Origin: Liriodendron chinense
Lineage: Eukaryota; Streptophyta; Magnoliopsida; Magnoliales; Magnoliaceae
NCBI GenBank assembly: GCA_003013855.2
Contig: PVNU02000999.1
Coordinates: 1 to 64,000, forward strand
Reading direction: 5' to 3'
Length of the DNA stretch: 64,000 bases
Notes under the pieces: generated by a model
The model's database searches: none
Seen by the model: only the letters and a program-made list of their open reading frames with translations
Told to the model about the DNA's origin: nothing
Made by a program: the position numbers and the translations under genes
In this document: positions 23,764 to 34,974 of the stretch, in pieces
How the letters are laid out: each line of letters opens with the position of its first letter
Numbering within the stretch: position 1 is the first letter of the stretch

Positions 23764-25140
23764 CTAGGCCAAAGCGCATCTCACCACAGCAAGTGGGGTA
23801 GTCTCCACAATATCATCCTCGGCATCACTGGCCGGCTCAAGGGATTGGACGATGATTTCCTCATCATTCTGGTCACCTTCAACTTCATATGCCACTTCTT
23901 CTTCTGTAGAGTGTTCAGAAACAAAGGCAATACGCCCACCCCTATTTGAACACTTTGCGGCAATGTGACCCATGCCACCACAGCGGTAGCACTACCCTGG
24001 CATCGCAGTCCTAGTACTTGGTCCAGCCACACTGTTACCTTGATTTCTATTGACTGGTTGGGTACCAGGTTGAGCTCTGGGTTGATTTCCGACCTGAGGT
24101 CTCGCTCCCTGCGGAGCTACTCTAAGCACAGTAGATCGAATCTCAAACCCTCTAGTAGGAGATTTGCGCACATAGTGCTCCAATTCCTGCACCATCTGGT
24201 AAGCGTGCTCTAAGCTAGTGACCATATGAGGCATGAGCTCACGCTGGAGGTCAAGCCTGAGGCCCATACGAAAATGGGAGAGAACCACAACAGGGTCTTC
24301 ATCTACATCGCACCTCATCATGTATTCATCGAACTTGGCGATGTATTCCGTTACCGTCATGGATCCTTGGCGTAAAGTGTGCCATTGATCCAACAGCCTC
24401 CGCTTATGAGAAAGGGGAACATACTTCTCTCGCAACAATTCTTTCATTTCAATCCAAAAGTGAACTGGCCCCTCTCTAGATCGCTCGTGGCGACGCTCCA
24501 CATTTTTCCAATGTAGTTTTGCCTGGCCCACCAACTTCATCTTGGCGAATCCGACCCGCTGTGGGTCTGGCAGACCGTGCCACTGAAAGAAGTGATCCAT
24601 GTCTACTAGCCAATCGGAAAAAACTTTGGGGTCCAGTCTCCCATCAAAACTAGGAGCGTCAACATTGATGCCCTTCATGACCCTAATAACAGGGTCCTGC
24701 TCATGATATTTCTGAGGTTGCGAATATCACACCCCACCATGGCCCTTCCGCTGGTCAGGAAAAACAGGATCACGAATCTATGGGGGTGGCTGATGATGAG
24801 CCCCATTGTGTCCATTGTCAGGCCCACGGGCTTGACCTGCGCCCAAATCATCCATAGGCAGATCAGGGCTCACAACTTGGGACTGATCGACTGCCCCAGT
24901 GTCGGGGGTTGCCTGGGGACCATCTAAAGTGGTGGTTTGGATGCCATCCTCTAAGCGCGTGACCCTCTCCTCTAAGCGTGTGAACCTATCATCCTGATGC
25001 GCAAACTGCTCCGCGATCTCACCTCTCAAGGTCTGAAATTGTTGATCCATTCTCTTAATTAGGCCCTCCAGAGCTTTGGTAATTTGATTAGAGTCCATAG
25101 TATTATGAAGACCAAACCCACGATCAGTGCGCGTGGGCAT
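23764..25140 (-). pseudogene. Chromovirus gag with zinc knuckle (broken)
   Basis: The N-terminal part (24778-25140) has a short coiled coil (RLEERVTRLEDGIQ). The central part (23992-24678) is the gag/capsid-like domain (FSDWLVDMDHFFQW, AKLHWKNVE, TVTEYIAKFDEYM). A CCHC zinc knuckle, CYRCGGMGHIAAKC, follows near 23950-23995 directly after an in-frame TAG. An acidic linker leads to protease. The frame is not continuous from the N-terminal segment to the capsid segment. Confidence 0.85.
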
Positions 25141-25522
25141 ACATCAGGAGTGATACGTGAAAGACCCTAAATCTAGGTGCGCAAAGGTGTGAAAAGATAA
25201 AAATCTAAATGCAGTTTTGACTATCCTAGTTCAATGCAATGCAAGCTATCCTATATGGCTTAGATCTATATGAGGACTCAACAAAATCTAGAAAAAAGGC
25301 TAACTAGACTCAACAAACTATGACCCCTACGCAGAGTCGGACGAGGTCGAACTACGCGATCAGCTCGCCAGGGGTGCAGGGGGCGGCGCGCCCCTGCCCG
25401 GGGTTCGGGGCGGAGCGCCCGAAAGGCCTACGATTTTTACGATTTCTGATGTCCGGTTCCTTTGAAAAAAAATCACCGAAAAGGGAAATTTTGGGTAAAC
25501 CGACCTACACTAGGAACCTTAT

Positions 25523-25534
25523 GCTTTGATACCA
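25523..25534 (-). other. Chromovirus primer binding site, tRNA-iMet type
   Basis: The minus strand reads TGGTATCAAAGC, four bases inside the 5' LTR. The usual plant initiator-Met PBS is TGGTATCAGAGC, so this has one mismatch. Confidence 0.85.
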
Positions 25535-25538
25535 AAAT

Positions 25539-25832
25539 TGATGCAGGGGCATGTGATGATCTAACCCTAGATGCATGTATATTCAGTTGGAAGATATTCA
25601 AATAATAAAATTATGAAATTAACTACTTTCAATCAGAGGAAACTAACAAATCTCAACACGAAGATGAGATCCGTCCGTCCGGATCATGCCCCTTTACATA
25701 AAACCATGTAAAATCATAAAACAGGGAGGATCTAAGGATATGAGGATATCCCAGATCTAGCATAGACCAGTCCATAGTCAAGTTTGGATCCGGTTCTCAT
25801 GGCTAGGCATCCCTCTTTTCCATCATACCTAA

Positions 25833-25870
<38 letters not shown>

Positions 25871-26431
25871 TAGAAAAGGACCAGGGATGTCGAAAAGCAA
25901 TGGGTTCTCAAGAAGCATGAATTAGGAATAAAAAAAGCTTACCTTTCCTCGCACCTTGAAGAAATAGCGAAGAGAAAAATGAAAACTCCGGGGTGGAATC
26001 CTCAACACCCGAGGGCCAATCCTGAAACCCTAATCTCTCAAACAAGGAGGAAGAAACTCACGAATTTTTTATTCATTCTATAATATCGAAATAGGGTTTC
26101 TCACAGTATATATAAGCTACGAAAATAAAAAAGTGCACTAAAGTGCCTGAAAACCAAAGAAATAACATAAAAACGCCTAAAGTAAATAACGACACTAAAG
26201 CGCCTAGAAACAAGGAAATAAACAGAAAAACGTTTAAACCTAAATCCGCCCCATGGTCCAGCGGTCATGATGCTCCTGCGCGATCCTGCATCTCGCGTAC
26301 TCGTAACGCGTCAGAAAATGGGCCCAAGGGGCCCGGCATCCATCCACATCAACTCGTCTGCTCCAACACTCGATCTGCGACGTCGCCTCCTCTGGTACAC
26401 TCTAAAGGGTGCACCACTGATGTCCGCATCA
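25539..26431 (-). repeat. Chromovirus 5' LTR
   Basis: 893 bp; differs from the other LTR chiefly in its 36-G run and scattered substitutions. It should contain the element's promoter, but I see no clear TATA box. Confidence 0.93.
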
Positions 26432-26436
26432 ATAAT

Positions 26437-26869
26437 ATATAATATATATACATGAATGCACACTGTTTCCTTACACCTGTAAAATTATGCTTGTGTACTT
26501 TTGTTTGGAAAAAGGCTCTTCTATGTTTATTTTCAAGTTGCACTTTTCTTTCGAAGGATGTTAAATATCATGTAGTAAGATACTTTTGTATTTTTTACTT
26601 CTAACTTTTTAGATTCTTTTCTATTTGAACAAACAAACATAAAAAAAAAAAGTTGCCACCTGTTCGAACTAGGCCCGGCTCGGCTCAAAATTTTTGACCA
26701 AACTGATCCCGGCTCGAAGTAAATTTTTCTTAAGCAAACCAAAATCGGGCTGCATGGATTGGCCTGAAACCCAAACCTGGCCGATCCACAAACTGGGGTG
26801 GCACAAAACAAGCCAAACCAAACTAGGGCTAACTCAGCCTGACCCGGCCTGGATCGTTGCCCACCTCTA
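26437..26869. mobile_element. hAT-like element, right part, split by the chromovirus
   Basis: It continues the element begun at 18290. The right end reads TAGAGGTGGGCAACG on the other strand. It contains the 'catgtagtaagatactttt' and 'aaccaaactagggctaactc' stretches, both found inverted in the copy at 29579-30324. Confidence 0.7.
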
Positions 26870-26882
26870 GGTACCACCCGTC

Positions 26883-27345
26883 TGTCCGGAGCTTAGCACA
26901 GGCTGGGACTCTTGAGGGGCCATCATGATGTATGGGTTTTATCCACACAGTTCATTCATTTTTCCATATCATTTTAAGGTAGAAGGCCAAAACTGAGGCA
27001 GATCCAAGATTCAAGTGGACCACACAGTGGGGATTAAACTCCTACCCTTGAAAATTTGGTGGGGCCACAGAAGTTTTGGATCAAGCTGATGTTTGTGTTT
27101 TCCCTTCATCTAGGTCTTTGTGACATTATGAACAGGTTGATAGAAAAAAAACATCACGTTGGTCCCTAGCAAGTTTCAACGGTGGGCATCATTATTACCG
27201 CTGTTTCATGTGGTGTGGTCCATTTGAGCCGTGTATCTTCCAATTTTTTTGAGCTTCACCGTAATATGATATAAAAAATGAATGAACGGTGTGAGTAAAA
27301 CCGATACATCGCGATGGCCACTCAGAGCCCAAACCGGAGCACGTG
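26883..27345. mobile_element. Palindromic Mutator-like MITE, copy D
   Basis: Inverted halves: 'ggggccatcatgatgtatg' on the left against 'cgatacatcgcgatggcc' on the right. The outer pairs are tccggagc / gctccgg-like. Internal hallmarks are ttttggatcaagctgatgtt and gtggtgtggtcca. The TSD was not resolved. Confidence 0.65.
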
Positions 27346-27349
27346 AAAG

Positions 27350-27670
27350 GACGAGGCTATTATCCAATCCGCGTCCTTTCTTTGAGGCTAAAAGCCCAAG
27401 CGGACTGCGTCCCAAGTAAACTCTGTGGGGCCCACCGTGGATGTATGTGTCTTATCTATGCTGCACATCCGTTTTTACATATCATTTTAGGGCATGATCC
27501 CAAAACTGAAGCATATCCAAAGTTCAAGTGGACCACACCACAGAACCAGTGGGGGTAATGACATCTACCGTTGAAACCTTCCCTGGGCTCACGGTGATGT
27601 TTATTTATCATCCAACCTGTTCATAAGGTCACATGGACATAGACATGGATGAAGGGAAAACACAAATGAT
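27350..27670. mobile_element. Palindromic Mutator-like MITE, copy E, truncated
   Basis: It has only the left arm and centre of the family (gtggggcccaccgtggatgt.., gaaaccttccctgggc, gttcataaggtcac..gaagggaaaacacaa). The second arm is missing. Confidence 0.6.
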
Positions 27671-28507
27671 GCATTTGACGTTTGAGATTTAATGTGTTCA
27701 TCTTGATGGTTGGGAACACCATGGACGGTGGATTTTGTGAGGCCAACATCTTGGCTCTGATCACCTTCGCCTCCCCAATATTACGAGGAATACACTTTGG
27801 GCGTTTCGTCTACCTGGCAGTGCCACCATCCAAACCGTCCATTTTGTGGCCTCACTGTAGAATGTAGATGATCTCAGCGTTGAATGATCCGATGGGTGTG
27901 AAAAGGCAGCAAACAGTTAGACCATGGGCCATATCCCATACGGTGCTTGGGGAATGGACCGGTGGGATGTCTTATAACAGTGGGTGAGCCCCACTTAGGT
28001 TGGAGGCTCCTCCGTGCCAATGATACTATGTTAGATCAGTCTGATTTTTATTTAGGTACAGATGAATGGACGGTCTTGATTACAGTACGAGCAGAAAGGC
28101 ATGTAGGCTCCACCTAGAACGTGATGGGGCCCACCTGGTGTGTGCCCTGTGGTGTGTTGTACTGGTTTTGTACCCTCTACTCTAGCAGCTCACACCTGTA
28201 AATAGACTGATTTGATTTTTTATTAGTGATAGGTGGACAGTTAATGGATGGCAACACCAAAGCGGATGATGTACGAATTCAACGAATTAAACGGAAACTA
28301 GCATTTTCAAGGTGGGTCCCGCAATTTTGTTTGACTGAGCCAATATATTGAACGTGTATGATTTTAAAGCAATGAAATATCAATCAATCACACTGAGGTC
28401 CTGGTATCGATTGACAAGGGGCGCAAACATTAAAGTGTGACTAACAGTGTGGGTGTGTGTGGGATGTGTTTACTACTAAAAAAAGAAGAATAATAAAAAA
28501 AAATCCA
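27671..28507. other. Intergenic, no gene seen
   Basis: Unremarkable mixed sequence with short unsupported ORFs (27682-27867, 28430-28639). Confidence 0.4.
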
Positions 28508-28916
28508 ACCTGCACATTTAGTAAAAGGTTCTAGGTCTAAAATTTGGACCAAAATTGGGTTTGATAGAGGGAGATCTACCCAGACCCATTTATAAATGGG
28601 TCGGGGTCTAATGGGTCTGGGTTTCGATCTAGCATGCAAGCATTTTTACAAGGCTTAAAATTGGATTTGGACGGGTCTAGGCTGGACAGGTCTCCTGAAA
28701 CATAGACCTAAAACCGCCGACTTATTAAATGGGTTCGGGTCAGGTTGGGTCGGGCCTAATTAATATAAAGGAAACCAGACCCAGACCCATTTAACAAATG
28801 GGTCTGTTCTCGGACACAGACCCGTACTATTTAATAAATGCGTCGGGTTTGAGTCGGGTCTAAATGGGTTGGGTCTGGGTACCCCATTGAGTCCACTGAC
28901 CCATTTACAGCACTAC
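28508..28916. mobile_element. hAT-like MITE, truncated copy of the 31944-32458 element
   Basis: It shares 'gacccatttataaatgggtc', 'gcatgcaagcattttt' and 'ctgacccatttacagc' with the complete copy at 31944-32458, in the same orientation. The left terminus is missing and the right end runs into the TA repeat. Confidence 0.7.
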
Positions 28917-28919
28917 AGT

Positions 28920-28921
<2 letters not shown>

Positions 28922-29001
<80 letters not shown>
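28922..29001. repeat. (TA)40 microsatellite
   Basis: Pure TA dinucleotide run of about 80 bp. Confidence 0.9.
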
Positions 29002-29003
<2 letters not shown>

Positions 29004-29033
29004 TTTTGTTAGTCATGCAACGCACCCACCCTA

Positions 29034-29088
<55 letters not shown>

Positions 29089-29127
29089 TTTCTTTTGTTA
29101 GTCATGCAACGCACCCACCCTATTAGT
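29001..29127. repeat. (GT)25 flanked by a 38 bp direct repeat
   Basis: The sequence beginning 'ttcttttgttagtcatgcaa' occurs at 29001-29038 and again at 29090-29127, with the GT run at 29037-29086 between. The arrangement suggests duplication around the unstable dinucleotide tract. Confidence 0.88.
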
Positions 29128-29259
29128 TGCACAATGCACTCACTCAATTAGTCACACAATGCACCCACCCACCAGTGGGGTTAGTGGTGGGTGGGTGCTT
29201 ATGCCACACCCTTTGTGGTACGAAATGGGGGTGGAATGAGTTGGGAATTGTGATGGAAT

Positions 29260-29396
29260 TAGGGGTGTCAATAGGCCGGGCCGGGCCTAGGGTAGGTGCT
29301 CGCCCGAATTTTGCACTATATCAGGCTGGGTTGTCGGGCCAACCCTATGTAAAATTCTGATTTTTCAGGCCCGAGCCCAGCCCATTGACACCCCTA
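29260..29396. mobile_element. hAT-like MITE, 137 bp, with 8 bp TSD
   Basis: The ends are TAGGGGTGTCAATAGGCC and (other strand) TAGGGGTGTCAATGGGC. It is flanked by the perfect 8 bp repeat gatggaat (29252-29259, 29397-29404). It has no coding capacity. Such short TAGGGGTGTCAA elements are common in plants. Confidence 0.88.
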
Positions 29397-29578
29397 GATG
29401 GAATGATATGTGTTAAGCCATGCATGGTGCCAACTTTGGCCAATATGGTGGATCCGTACATCTAATCATAGGGGTTTAAAGAAAAGTAAAAGCATACTTG
29501 CATCCCCCATTTATACAGGTGATGGTGATCGTTGGATTTATCACTAGAGATCGGGTCTTTCTCACTGTTTCACCCCTC

Positions 29579-30324
29579 ATCGGTGGGCAATGATTTGGGC
29601 TGGGCTGAGTTAGCCCTAGTTTGGTTTGGCTTGTTTTTGTGCCACCCTAGATTGTAGATTGGCTTGGTTCGGGTTACAGGTTGACCAATGTGGCCTGAGT
29701 TTGGTTTGCTCTAGAAAAATATGGTTTGGGCCGGGATTGGTTTGGTAATTTTTTTTTGAATCGGGCCGAGTCGAGCTTGAACCAGTGACGACTCTTTTTT
29801 TTTTTTCTTAAATAGAAAAGAATTAAAAAAAGTTAAAATTAACAAAAAAAAAAAAAAAAAAACGAAAGTATCTTACTACATGATGTTTAAAATCCTCCAA
29901 AGGACGAGTGCAACTTTAGAATAAACATGTAAGAGCGTTTTCCAGACAAAAGTATGCAAGTATAACTTTACAAGTGCAAGGAAACGGTACTATACATTCA
30001 TGTATATATATTATATATCATCCACATTGTCCATTCGTTTTTTACATATCATTTTAGGACATGATTCCAAAATTGAATCATATCCAAAGCTCAAATGGAT
30101 CACACCACAGGAAACAATGTGCTTATAATCTACGAGCCAAATCAAACCGAGCTTCGAGCTGAGCCGAGTCGGTATTGCCTTGGTTTGAGATCAGTTTGTT
30201 TTTTCAAATGAGCTTGACTCTGAGGTTTGGTTTGGTTTGAATTTCTATTCAAACCAATCCAAGTCAAGCTTTTTCAAACCAATCTGAGTCGAGCTTTCGA
30301 GTTGGCTTGGTTCGTGCCCAGATA
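29579..30324. mobile_element. hAT-like element, inverted sister of the split copy at 18290/26869
   Basis: Reverse-complement order of the same landmarks: 'gtgggcaatgatttgggc', 'gttagccctagtttggtttg', 'gtatcttactacatgatg', 'catgtatatatattatata', then the tcggctcgg/ccaagc-rich part, ending cgtgcccagata. At the chromovirus target the sequence is uninterrupted, so it represents the empty site. The TSD of this copy was not resolved. Confidence 0.72.
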
Positions 30325-30339
30325 AAATTGCATCTTAAG

Positions 30340-31129
30340 AAATAGACAATTAGTGAGAGATTTCGTTATATAAATACTCTCTAACTTCACCCATAAACCT
30401 ACAGTAGTTGTCTAATCTATGATATTGTAAATGACTTAATCGTCTAAGCACAATTGAATTGAATTAATTGCCATTTGATCAAGTTCATCTCAATCTTCTT
30501 CCTTTAAAGATTTCGGACGATGCGTTTTCTCAAGGAGTGTATATTGTAGCCTATGTTGAGCTAGGAAGGCTTTCATCTTCAATCTCCATAGTTTGAAGTT
30601 GTTTTTACCCGTAAACTTCTCTATTTCGAACTTCACATTCGATCTCCTTGACACCACATATTAAATATAAAGTAACAAACCAACCTTACATTGATACCAC
30701 TTGTTGGAGAATTGGCCATGCGGAAACACCTTAATCTAGATTGGAAAAAAAAAAGAAGGAAAGAAAATGAAAATCCTAGCAACCACACAGAGAACAAACG
30801 ATTTTTTATATGAAAAACCCATGCGGGAAAAGACCGGGGTACGAAGTGATGATCAATCTACTATTCAAAGATGATTACAGGGATGGAGAGAACTTTTAAC
30901 CAAAAACTCTGGCTCTCTCTCCTAAAGGCTCTCGAAACACCAAAACAATCAAAATTCGTAACTCACTCTTAACCCTAACATTACTTACTTCAAAACCATC
31001 ATTCCTTAGTAAAAAATACCTTTCAAAGAGTCTACTAAAACGTAGACCTTGTTAGCATGTAAAACATGGGTCATATGAGGTCATAAAAGTAAATAAATTC
31101 ATAATAATTTTGTTGTCAGAATTTTAACA
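30340..31129 (-). mobile_element. Ty1/copia fragment: 5' LTR, PBS and start of gag
   Basis: An LTR-like segment 30712-31129 (TGTTGGAG..TTTTAACA on plus). Two bases further inside lies a PBS reading TGGTATCAA on the minus strand (30701-30709, initiator-Met type). About 60 bp on, a minus-strand reading from near 30640 to 30495 gives VKFEIEKFTGKNNFKLWRLK, the typical N-terminus of Copia gag. The reading stops within about 150 bp and the rest of the element is missing. Confidence 0.8.
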
Positions 31130-31134
31130 GACCA

Positions 31135-31490
31135 TGTTGTAGGAAAGAGTGGGGATGGAAATGCCCACCATTGAAACCATCCCAGGCCATGATAATGTTC
31201 ATATGCAATCTAAACCGTTTATAAGATATTCTAATTAGGTTTAAGTGAAAACACAAATATTAGCCTGTCCAAGACTTCTGTGGCTCCAGAAGGTTTTGAC
31301 TGTGGCCATTCCATCCCCGCTGTTTCCTGTAGTGTTGGTCCACTTGAGTTTCGGATCTGCCTCGATTTCGGCAAAATGTATTAACATGAGCTGGAAAAAC
31401 TGGGTGACGGGGTAGATTTCTCACAACATCTCGGCGGGCCCCACGTACCTTCTGACCTCAGTAAGTTCGGGCAACTCGCGTCCCTAGGTT
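31135..31490. mobile_element. Palindromic Mutator-like MITE, copy F, truncated
   Basis: It contains the centre and right arm of the family (gttgaaacc-like, gtggccattccatccccgctg, gtccacttgag, ggcgggccccacgta). The left arm is lost at the Copia fragment junction. Confidence 0.6.
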
Positions 31491-31943
31491 GCTCATGCTA
31501 CACGTTTGTTATGAGATGAATAGGGAGGCTTATTAACAAACATGCCAGCATGAGACATGTATGCGAGATCCCTTCATAAGGTAGAGCACACGGACAGCAT
31601 GCCCCGGCCGAAAATCGTACTGGTCAACTTATCAATTGGGCCACAATTGTACAAGAAAAACGGTTGGGGAAAGGGGGGCCACTGGTCCATTTTGAATGTA
31701 CATTTGTGGCCTTCCTAACGAGTGGATCAGCCTAATTGTGGGTCGCGACAACGCTATTTAATGAATGGTCTGTATCTCTCAGGTTCCACCCATCTCAAGC
31801 TATTCCTTCCATGAAATGGTATAGAAGACGGGGCCCACTGTTTCATCTCGCTCAAGTCCAAGAGAGTAATACCGAAGTAATACCGAATTTACTCGCTCAC
31901 ATGAGATGGATGGGCTTTGCAGCATTCGAGCCAGCATGGAACA
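31491..31943. other. Intergenic, no gene seen
   Basis: A 72-codon ORF at 31736-31954 has no recognisable domain. I see nothing else. Confidence 0.4.
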
Positions 31944-32458
31944 TAGGGCAGTAAATGGCCGGGTTCAGACAAGTTTAGCCAAAACCAAACCCGCCCATTT
32001 ACTAAACGGGTCTAGGTCCAAATTTTAGACCCAGACCCTTTACTAAATGGGCGGGTCCGGGTCAACCCATCAGACCCATTTATAAATGGGTCTGAGTCTA
32101 GTAGAGGGAGATCCACGCAGACCCATTTATAAATGGGTCGGGTCTAATGGGTCCAGGTCTAGATCAAGTATGCAAGCATTTTACAAGGCTTAAAACCGGG
32201 TCTGGATGAGTTTGGGCTGGACGGGTCCCTTGAAACATAGACCAAACCTGCCCAGTTACTAAATGGGTTCGGTTCGGATCGGATCGGGTCGGGTCGGGTC
32301 GGGTCGGGTCGGGCCTAATATAAAGGAAACTAGACCCAGACCCGTTTAGCAACTGGGTCTGTTCTTGGACCAGACCCGTACCATTTAACAAATGGGTCGG
32401 GTCTAAATGAGTTGGGTCCAGGTACCCCATCGGGTCCGCTGACCCATTTACAGCCCTG
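31944..32458. mobile_element. hAT-like MITE, 515 bp, with 8 bp TSD
   Basis: The ends are TAGGGCAGTAAATGG and (other strand) CAGGGCTGTAAATGG. It is flanked by the perfect 8 bp repeat atggaaca (31936-31943, 32459-32466). The interior consists of repeated gggtc/gaccc and 'cccatttataaatggg' palindromes, and a short (cgggt)n run near 32280-32310. Noncoding. Confidence 0.88.
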
Positions 32459-32466
32459 ATGGAACA

Positions 32467-33080
32467 CATGTGCGAGATCCAGATCATTCATTAGGTGCAC
32501 TAGATCATTTTTTTAGGTGCACTAGAGAATACCGTAACACAAAAATAAAGTAGCCCATTCATCAGGAGGACACACTTGTGTGAGAAACATGGGCGGTTGA
32601 GATAAAAAAAGGAAAAAAGAGAATGCACGGCTACATTAAATGTACGCGCATGGGCTGCCAGATGAGTGGACTTTCTTGATTAGGCAGCATCGGATGATTC
32701 AAATCCATGCAAACAAATAACTATGGCTGCAGCAATCTGGTGGGCCCAAGATATGCCATGCGTGCCTCGGGAAGAAATTGCATAGAAGCTTCTTTTTTCT
32801 TTTGTTTTTTTCTTGTGCAAAAATGCATAGAACTTTGATGCTACTACTTGCATCTTAGTGTTACCATCCTGTACAGCCCCCAAGTTTTCAACCATAAGAG
32901 TTTAATTCCAACTGGTTTATGTAGTGTGGTCCAGTTGAAATTTCGATCTTCCTCTTTTTTTAAGCTCAACCCCTAAAATGATATGTCAAAATAGATAGAT
33001 GGGGATAAAACATATAGATCATGGTGAGCCTCACAGAGCCCCCTGACAGGACTGTCTGTCCGTCTCTAGCTAGGTCTAGT
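32467..33080. other. Intergenic, no gene seen
   Basis: Near 32920-33060 there is a fragment of the palindromic Mutator-like family (right arm only, 'ggtgagcctcac'). Otherwise nothing is recognised. Confidence 0.4.
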
Positions 33081-33606
33081 GGGACGCATTTTCTATGGAA
33101 AGGTTTTGCATGAAGTTTATGGGCAAGGAAGTTACGTGGGGCCCTGTGATGTTTGTAATCAATCCACCCCGTTCGTTCATCCGTTTTGTCTGCTTATTTT
33201 AAGATATGAGTTCCAAAAATGAAGCAGATCCATAACTCAAGTGGGCCATACGAGAGTAAACGGTGGGGATTGAGTGACCACCATTGAAACATTATATAGC
33301 TACAGAATTTTAGTATTAGGCTAAGTGTTTGTGTTTCCAACTCATCTCATAAGAAAGGACCTTATAAACAGTTTGGATGGCATATAAACCTTAAGGTGGA
33401 CCCCAAAAGGTTTCAACGGTGGGTATTTCTTTTCTCACTTTCTACTAACGTGAGTTTTGGATCGAACTCATTTTTGGTCTCCTGTCCTAAAATAAGCAGG
33501 AAAAACGGATGGACGGTGTGGATTGATCACAAACATCATGGGCCCCATATAACTTTCACCCGCAGTAACTTCCTACGAAGGCTTTTTAGAAATCGGCGTC
33601 CGTCCC
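33081..33606. mobile_element. Palindromic Mutator-like MITE, copy G
   Basis: The ends GGGACGC and (other strand) GGGACGGACGCC open inverted arms (aaggttttgcatgaagtt against aacttcctacgaaggctttt). The centre has gtttcaacggtggg and ggatggcatataaac. No clean TSD is seen. Confidence 0.65.
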
Positions 33607-33644
33607 AGGAAATCTAGGAGGCTGATGAACTACAGAGGCTACTG

Positions 33645-33835
33645 AAGTGACGCACCAAGTTGGCCCCACCATGATGTATGTCTTGTATCCACACAGTCCA
33701 TTCATTTGAAGAGATCATTTTATGGCTTGAAACAAAGAATGGGCAGATTCAAAGTTCAAATGGACCCCACCACAGAAACAGTGAGGACAATGGCGCCCAG
33801 TGTTGAAACCTTCCTAGGCCCCCTTGGAAGAAAAT
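33645..33835. mobile_element. Palindromic Mutator-like MITE, copy H, truncated
   Basis: Left arm only (ggccccaccatgatgtatgt.., tggaccccaccacagaaaca, gttgaaaccttcctaggccc). Confidence 0.55.
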
Positions 33836-33990
33836 CCTGGCTCCGCCCCTGCCTTGCAACATGTCATATGTCCTGTGTATTGAATATCCAACCCATGCAA
33901 TAGGTGGGCTGTACCATGATAATCACCTAATATCTATGAAAATGGGGTCAATACATACACTCATAGAGTGGGACACAATATCAAAATCAT

Positions 33991-34498
33991 GGGCACGGCT
34001 TCGGTGCATCCCCAGATCCACGAGGTGGGTGGGACCCCTGACCGTGTACTACATACATGCCGTCCAACTGCATTGAAAGCTCATTTCACAGAGTGATTCA
34101 AAAAATGAAGCAGATCCAAATCTCATATGGACCATAGTACATGAAACAGTGATAAATGACCATTAAAAACTTCCTGTGGGACACAAAAGCTTTGGATCAA
34201 GATGATATTTATGTGGTCTTTTCATCTAGGTCTTTGTGACCCTATCAATAGGTTGGATGGCAAATAAACATTCCAATGGAATCCATGAAGTTTTTAATGA
34301 TGGGGATTCAACCACGGCTGTTTCATGTGTATTGGTCCACCTAAGATTTGGGTCAGCTTCATATTTTGGACCATACCTTAAAATAAGATTTCAAAATAGT
34401 TTGACGGTGTGGTTTTAGGGGACATGCATCACTGTGAGCCCCACAGTTAGGGGTTCCACCCACGTCGGTGCATCTGGGGATCCACCCAAGCCGCGCCC
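33991..34498. mobile_element. Palindromic Mutator-like MITE, copy I, with 9 bp TSD
   Basis: A 508 bp element with ends GGGCACGGCTTCGGTGCATC and (other strand) GGGCGCGGCTTGGGTGGATC. It is flanked by the perfect 9 bp repeat caaaatcat (33982-33990, 34499-34507). With copy C this defines the family's termini (GGG..CGG) and its 9 bp target duplication. Noncoding. Confidence 0.88.
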
Positions 34499-34911
34499 CA
34501 AAATCATTGGACAGCAAAATTTATCACTGCGTACTGGCTTGGCCAATTCGATGTGTGGATTGCTTGATTTTCATATGGGGTGATTATCATGGTGCGGCCA
34601 CCTTTTATCGGGATAGGTTATTTTACATATGTGCCATGTTGGCCGAAAAAGAAATAGTTGGATCAGAACTTTTGATACAGTCGCTCTCTTTGATGGACGT
34701 GGATTGCGGGTGTGAATCGAGCAGCACCGAGCTCAGTAGGGTAAGGACTGTGGGCCACTGCAATGCATTTGTTTTATCCACTCTTTTCATCTATTTATTT
34801 TCGGTTCAGTCTCAACACGAGATCTAAGTATCGAACCCCAACAAGGAGTGGCTAACATTGCCGGGTGACTAACGGTGTGGGTGTGTACCCACAGTCGGAT
34901 CTGTATACTAT

Positions 34912-34914
34912 CCC

Positions 34915-34945
<31 letters not shown>

Positions 34946-34970
34946 GAAAAAAGAAAAAAGAAAAAAAAGA
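34912..34970. repeat. Poly-C run followed by A-rich tract
   Basis: A run of 24 C (34912-34935) is followed by A-rich sequence with scattered G. It marks the left edge of a truncated foldback copy. Confidence 0.8.
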
Positions 34971-34974
34971 AGCA

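Larger units (their letters stand above)
18641..26431 (-). mobile_element. Ty3/gypsy chromovirus, 7.8 kb, defective
   Basis: Complete by structure: two LTRs (18641-19522 and 25539-26431), each with TGATG..CATCA ends. The 5 bp target duplication ataat (18636-18640, 26432-26436) is perfect. A PBS and a purine-rich 3' tract are present, and the order on the minus strand is gag, protease, RT, RNase H, integrase, chromodomain. The C-terminal chromodomain and the initiator-Met PBS place it among chromoviruses; the clade (Tekay- or Reina-like) is not settled. It is dead: in-frame stops at the zinc knuckle, before RT and in integrase, a 1-nt deletion near 22427, a frame change before the chromodomain, and a 740 bp solo LTR in RNase H. 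The LTRs are very similar, so insertion is fairly recent. Confidence 0.93.

Noticed and set aside
28831..29025. ORF with Tyr-Ile repeats
   Set aside because: Translation of the TA microsatellite.
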